NCBI GenBank assembly: GCA_003451645.1
Contig: DMER01000193.1
Span: 19,137-28,739 of the forward strand
Length of the DNA stretch: 9,603 nucleotides
DNA from: Alphaproteobacteria bacterium
Lineage (GTDB): Bacteria > Pseudomonadota > Alphaproteobacteria > Micropepsales > Micropepsaceae
Direction of reading: 5' to 3'
Shown piece by piece: positions 7,448 to 9,603 of the stretch. The first letter of the stretch is position 1. Each line of letters starts with the position of its first letter. Under the pieces are notes generated by a model. That model ran no database searches. It was given only the letters and a program-made list of their open reading frames with translations, and was not told the origin of the DNA. A program made the position numbers and the translations under genes.

Positions 7448-9109
7448 TCAGAAGGCGAAGGTGGCCGACGCGAAGAGACGCGGATCAAGGTCGCCTTGCC
7501 CATCGGGAATGCGGGTCAAGGGTTTGGCCCACTCCAGATTTGCCGTGAGGTGGTCATCCAAACCAGCACGCACGCCCAACCCTGCAGAGGCCAGGGTATC
7601 GGGCTCACCCTCCCCGCCCCTGGTCCACGTGGCGGCGCTATCAGCAAAAGCATAGAGTTCAACGTGTTTCACAAGCGCGTCTGCCTTGATGAGATGGCGC
7701 AGCTCGATCTGACCCGCGAGGCCCGTTTCGCCTGCGATCTCGCTGTAGTCATAGGCGCGGCCCCATCGCGCGCCGCCAAAATAGATTTGCTCACCATCGG
7801 GCAAGTTGTCTTCTGAGTACTGGCCCCTCATAGCCGCATAGACCTTTAAGGCCCCGCCCAAGGGCTGAAGGTGGGAGGCAGTGACTGCAAACTTGGTGAA
7901 GGCGGCGCCGTCGTCAGGATTTGCGAGCGGGCTGCCAGGCCTGTGTTTGAAGGCATCGCGGCCCACGGAGACCGTGGCCGACGCACTCGTTACCGCCCCC
8001 TCGTCCAAGACCAAGCGCGTGTTCAAGCCCGCGCGCAGAATGGATAGCTCATCCTTGCTGTCGAGACGGCCGTCATCCTTATCCCATTCGTTTGCCTGCA
8101 GCAGCTCCACATTGACCCAAAGGGACGCGGCCGATGTGCGAATGAAGGGATGTTTCAGGCCAAGGCCCAATTCGTAGCTCTCAGACTCGCGGCGGCCGGA
8201 CCGGCCAAAAACGCCGTTGTTCGATTGCGCGGTAGAGCCTGTCACTTCGACCATGGTGCCGCGAAGCCCAAGAGGAGCGCTGACACTGAGTTCCGCAAAT
8301 TTCTTGCGGTCCGGGTGATCGAGGCTCGTGTAGGCGGCCAGGGCGATTTCAGTGCCCGTCCCAAAGAGGCCATTGACGGAAACCTCGCCACTCACCTGCC
8401 GGTCCTGCTCCGATCCGTCGCGGTTGTCCACATAGACCTGACCTTCGACCAGGTCCTCTTCGATCTTAATAATCAGGCGAAAGACGCCCGGCCGGTCCGC
8501 AACTGGAACCACGCTCGAATCGATCACGCGAAGGCCGGGCAGGTCACCGATCGTTAGAAGTGCCTGTTGCATTGCGCGGCGAGTGGCCGGTTCACCGGAG
8601 AGCAGCTCCCAGAAGTAAGGTTCTAGGTCCTCAGCGAGGTGTTTCTCATCACCCTCAACTTCGATTGCGGCAATGATCCCCTCCTCCACCGTCACCTGAA
8701 GCACGCCCTTCGACGCATCTTGCGGCGGTATCACTGCGCGGGCCCAAACAAAACCACGCGCGCGATAATGATCCGTCAGATCTTTTGCGAGGCTGCCCAA
8801 GTCTTCGCGGTTGAGATCACGGCCGAGATAGGGTGCCGCTACCGCCTGGAGTTCGGTGTCGGCAATGACCGTGGCGTGCGTGAAAGTGATCTTGGTTGGC
8901 CGGGCCAACACGACAGAGATTTCCGCCGCCGTTTGGTCGGTCGAGGCGGTGACCTTCTCCGTTGTTTTGGGCGCAAGCGCCTTTGGCGAACCCGAGGGCA
9001 GCCTTTCGCGTAACTGAGACGCTGAGTCTTGGCCCGCCGCATTGGTGATGCAGGCAGCTGCGATCATCAGGGTCAGGAGAAATATCCTACGCGGTCCGTG
9101 CTTGGCCAT
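7448..9109 (-). CDS. Two-partner-secretion outer-membrane translocator, ShlB/FhaC/HecB family (TpsB)
   Basis: A 553-aa precursor, normal for TpsB proteins, which export one large beta-helical TpsA partner through the outer membrane. In order: a signal peptide (about 1-26, core IFLLTLMIAAA); a flexible Lys/Thr/Pro segment to about 65 that may hold the plug helix; a first POTRA domain (about 72-145, with YRARGFVWARAVIPPQ); a second POTRA domain (about 147-217, with GDLPGLRVIDSSV); then a 16-strand barrel from about 222 ending in the terminal Phe (ATFAF) that is typical of BAM substrates. The loop-6 region reads YFGGARWGRAYD (443-454), followed by GETGLAGQIEL (460-470); the family motif VRG(F/Y) is here WGRAY, keeping the key Arg. 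C20 in the signal peptide lacks a good lipobox. No TpsA gene is in the window. The gene converges on the first FecR-like gene with a 5-bp gap and is divergent from the second. Confidence 0.93.
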   Translation of the reverse strand: MAKHGPRRIFLLTLMIAAACITNAAGQDSASQLRERLPSGSPKALAPKTTEKVTASTDQTAAEISVVLARPTKITFTHATVIADTELQAVAAPYLGRDLNREDLGSLAKDLTDHYRARGFVWARAVIPPQDASKGVLQVTVEEGIIAAIEVEGDEKHLAEDLEPYFWELLSGEPATRRAMQQALLTIGDLPGLRVIDSSVVPVADRPGVFRLIIKIEEDLVEGQVYVDNRDGSEQDRQVSGEVSVNGLFGTGTEIALAAYTSLDHPDRKKFAELSVSAPLGLRGTMVEVTGSTAQSNNGVFGRSGRRESESYELGLGLKHPFIRTSAASLWVNVELLQANEWDKDDGRLDSKDELSILRAGLNTRLVLDEGAVTSASATVSVGRDAFKHRPGSPLANPDDGAAFTKFAVTASHLQPLGGALKVYAAMRGQYSEDNLPDGEQIYFGGARWGRAYDYSEIAGETGLAGQIELRHLIKADALVKHVELYAFADSAATWTRGGEGEPDTLASAGLGVRAGLDDHLTANLEWAKPLTRIPDGQGDLDPRLFASATFAF

Positions 9110-9282
9110 GAGGCGCGATTTTCCATTCTCAAATCACGCGCAGGTACGCATTCTCAAGGTTTCCCAATTCTTAACTTCGCCGAGGCCCGGACCAATCGGC
9201 GCGTTAACCGCCTTCCTTTACGCGGCCTAGATGTTCACAAGACACACTGGGGCGAGTTGGTCCTTTGCGAGCAGGTGATGAC
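9110..9282. promoter_or_regulatory. Divergent promoter region between the TpsB gene and the second FecR-like gene
   Basis: These 173 bp must carry promoters for both genes, so the two are well placed to be co-regulated. Visible elements: a direct repeat of CATTCTCAA at 9124-9132 and 9149-9157 (starts 25 bp apart, on the translocator side); TTAAC at 9171 and GTTAACC at 9203-9209; and CGCCTT-N2-TTTACGC at 9209-9223. The last resembles the element upstream of the first FecR-like gene. I could not pick convincing -35/-10 pairs for either direction. The translocator start at 9109 has only a weak GGAAAA-type ribosome-binding site. Confidence 0.4.
9124..9157. repeat. Direct repeat CATTCTCAA x2
   Basis: Two exact copies of CATTCTCAA (9124-9132 and 9149-9157), separated by 16 bases. 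They lie 15-48 bases upstream of the translocator start codon, read as TTGAGAATG on that gene's strand. The position would suit a repressor or activator site. Nine-base repeats at this distance can also occur by chance. Confidence 0.4.
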
Positions 9283-9603
9283 ATGCGTGCAGCGGTGACG
9301 GTTTGGACTTTGTTGTTCGCGATGCTGGCCAGCGCGCCTCTCGCCTGGGCCCAAATGCCCCAATGGACAGTGGTACAGGCACAAGGCTCAGTTCACGTGG
9401 AAAGCCCTGGCCTTTCGCGCATTGCGGTCAGACCCAATGAGAGGCTGGTGCCTGGGTCCACAGTTACGACCGGGCCGAATGGCCACAGCATTCTGACGAA
9501 TGGGGAAAGTGCGGTCCAATTGCGGCCAAATACGCGCTTGGTCTTGCCGTCTTCTTTCCAGGGCGAACGCACGATTCTTCGGCAGGATTTCGGATCCGCT
9601 CTC
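9283..9603 (+). CDS. Second exported FecR-like protein (3' partial)
   Basis: An open frame of 107 codons that runs off the right edge with no stop. It starts at ATG 9283, with AGG at 9273-9275 lying 7 bases upstream as ribosome-binding site. Residues 1-23 are a signal peptide (core VWTLLFAMLASAPLAW, cleavage after AWA). Residues 28-89 form a module opening with WTVVQ and closing with LP that aligns over 62 residues without gaps to residues 36-97 of the first FecR-like protein (28 identical by hand count). The sequence continues toward the second half of a FecR domain, which is cut off: the TP..AxVKGTxF segment is not reached. It is divergent from the TpsB gene across 173 bp. Whether it also has a C-terminal membrane helix, or a different C-terminal domain, cannot be seen. 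Call as FecR-like is based on the clear similarity to the complete paralogue. Confidence 0.82.
   Translation, partial: MRAAVTVWTLLFAMLASAPLAWAQMPQWTVVQAQGSVHVESPGLSRIAVRPNERLVPGSTVTTGPNGHSILTNGESAVQLRPNTRLVLPSSFQGERTILRQDFGSAL

Noticed and set aside
9050..9053. Cys20 of the translocator precursor as a lipoprotein cleavage site
   Set aside because: The residues before it are AAA rather than a proper lipobox, and a TpsB barrel is normally processed by signal peptidase I.

Overview
The window looks like chromosomal DNA of an alphaproteobacterium. GC content is moderately high. The glnK-amtB pair sits beside a UbiH-family hydroxylase, and the single-cysteine Trm112-type protein and the DUF971 protein resemble alphaproteobacterial versions. 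I cannot name a genus; a Hyphomicrobiales- or Parvibaculales-like lineage is a guess.

Left part (1-2227, + strand): a tightly packed run of five genes. They are the C-terminal part of a YbbN/CnoX-type thioredoxin-TPR protein (cut by the window edge), a stand-alone LON substrate-binding-domain protein, a Trm112-family protein, a DUF971 protein and a small protein with one membrane helix. Two junctions are ATGA overlaps and the other two gaps are 12 and 5 bp, so this is almost certainly one operon whose promoter lies outside the window. Facing it with a 5-bp gap is a FAD-dependent UbiH/COQ6-type hydroxylase gene (2233-3486, - strand).

Middle part (3487-5651): a 254-bp divergent region, then glnK (P-II protein) and amtB (ammonium channel) 48 bp apart. 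The operon ends in a strong intrinsic terminator. GlnK should gate AmtB, and both proteins keep their key residues.

Right part (5652-9603): the accessory portion. A 550-aa exported FecR-domain protein with a C-terminal membrane helix converges (5-bp gap) on a two-partner-secretion outer-membrane translocator (ShlB/FhaC family, - strand). Divergent from the translocator is a second FecR-like gene that runs off the window and is easy to miss because it is truncated. The two FecR-like proteins share a 62-residue module that aligns without gaps. The first protein carries a second, diverged copy of the module in its own C-terminal half, giving three copies around one translocator gene. No FecI sigma factor, no TonB receptor and no secreted TpsA partner lie in the window. 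This FecR / TpsB / FecR cluster is the part most likely to be under-described.

No tRNA, rRNA, insertion sequence or CRISPR array was seen.
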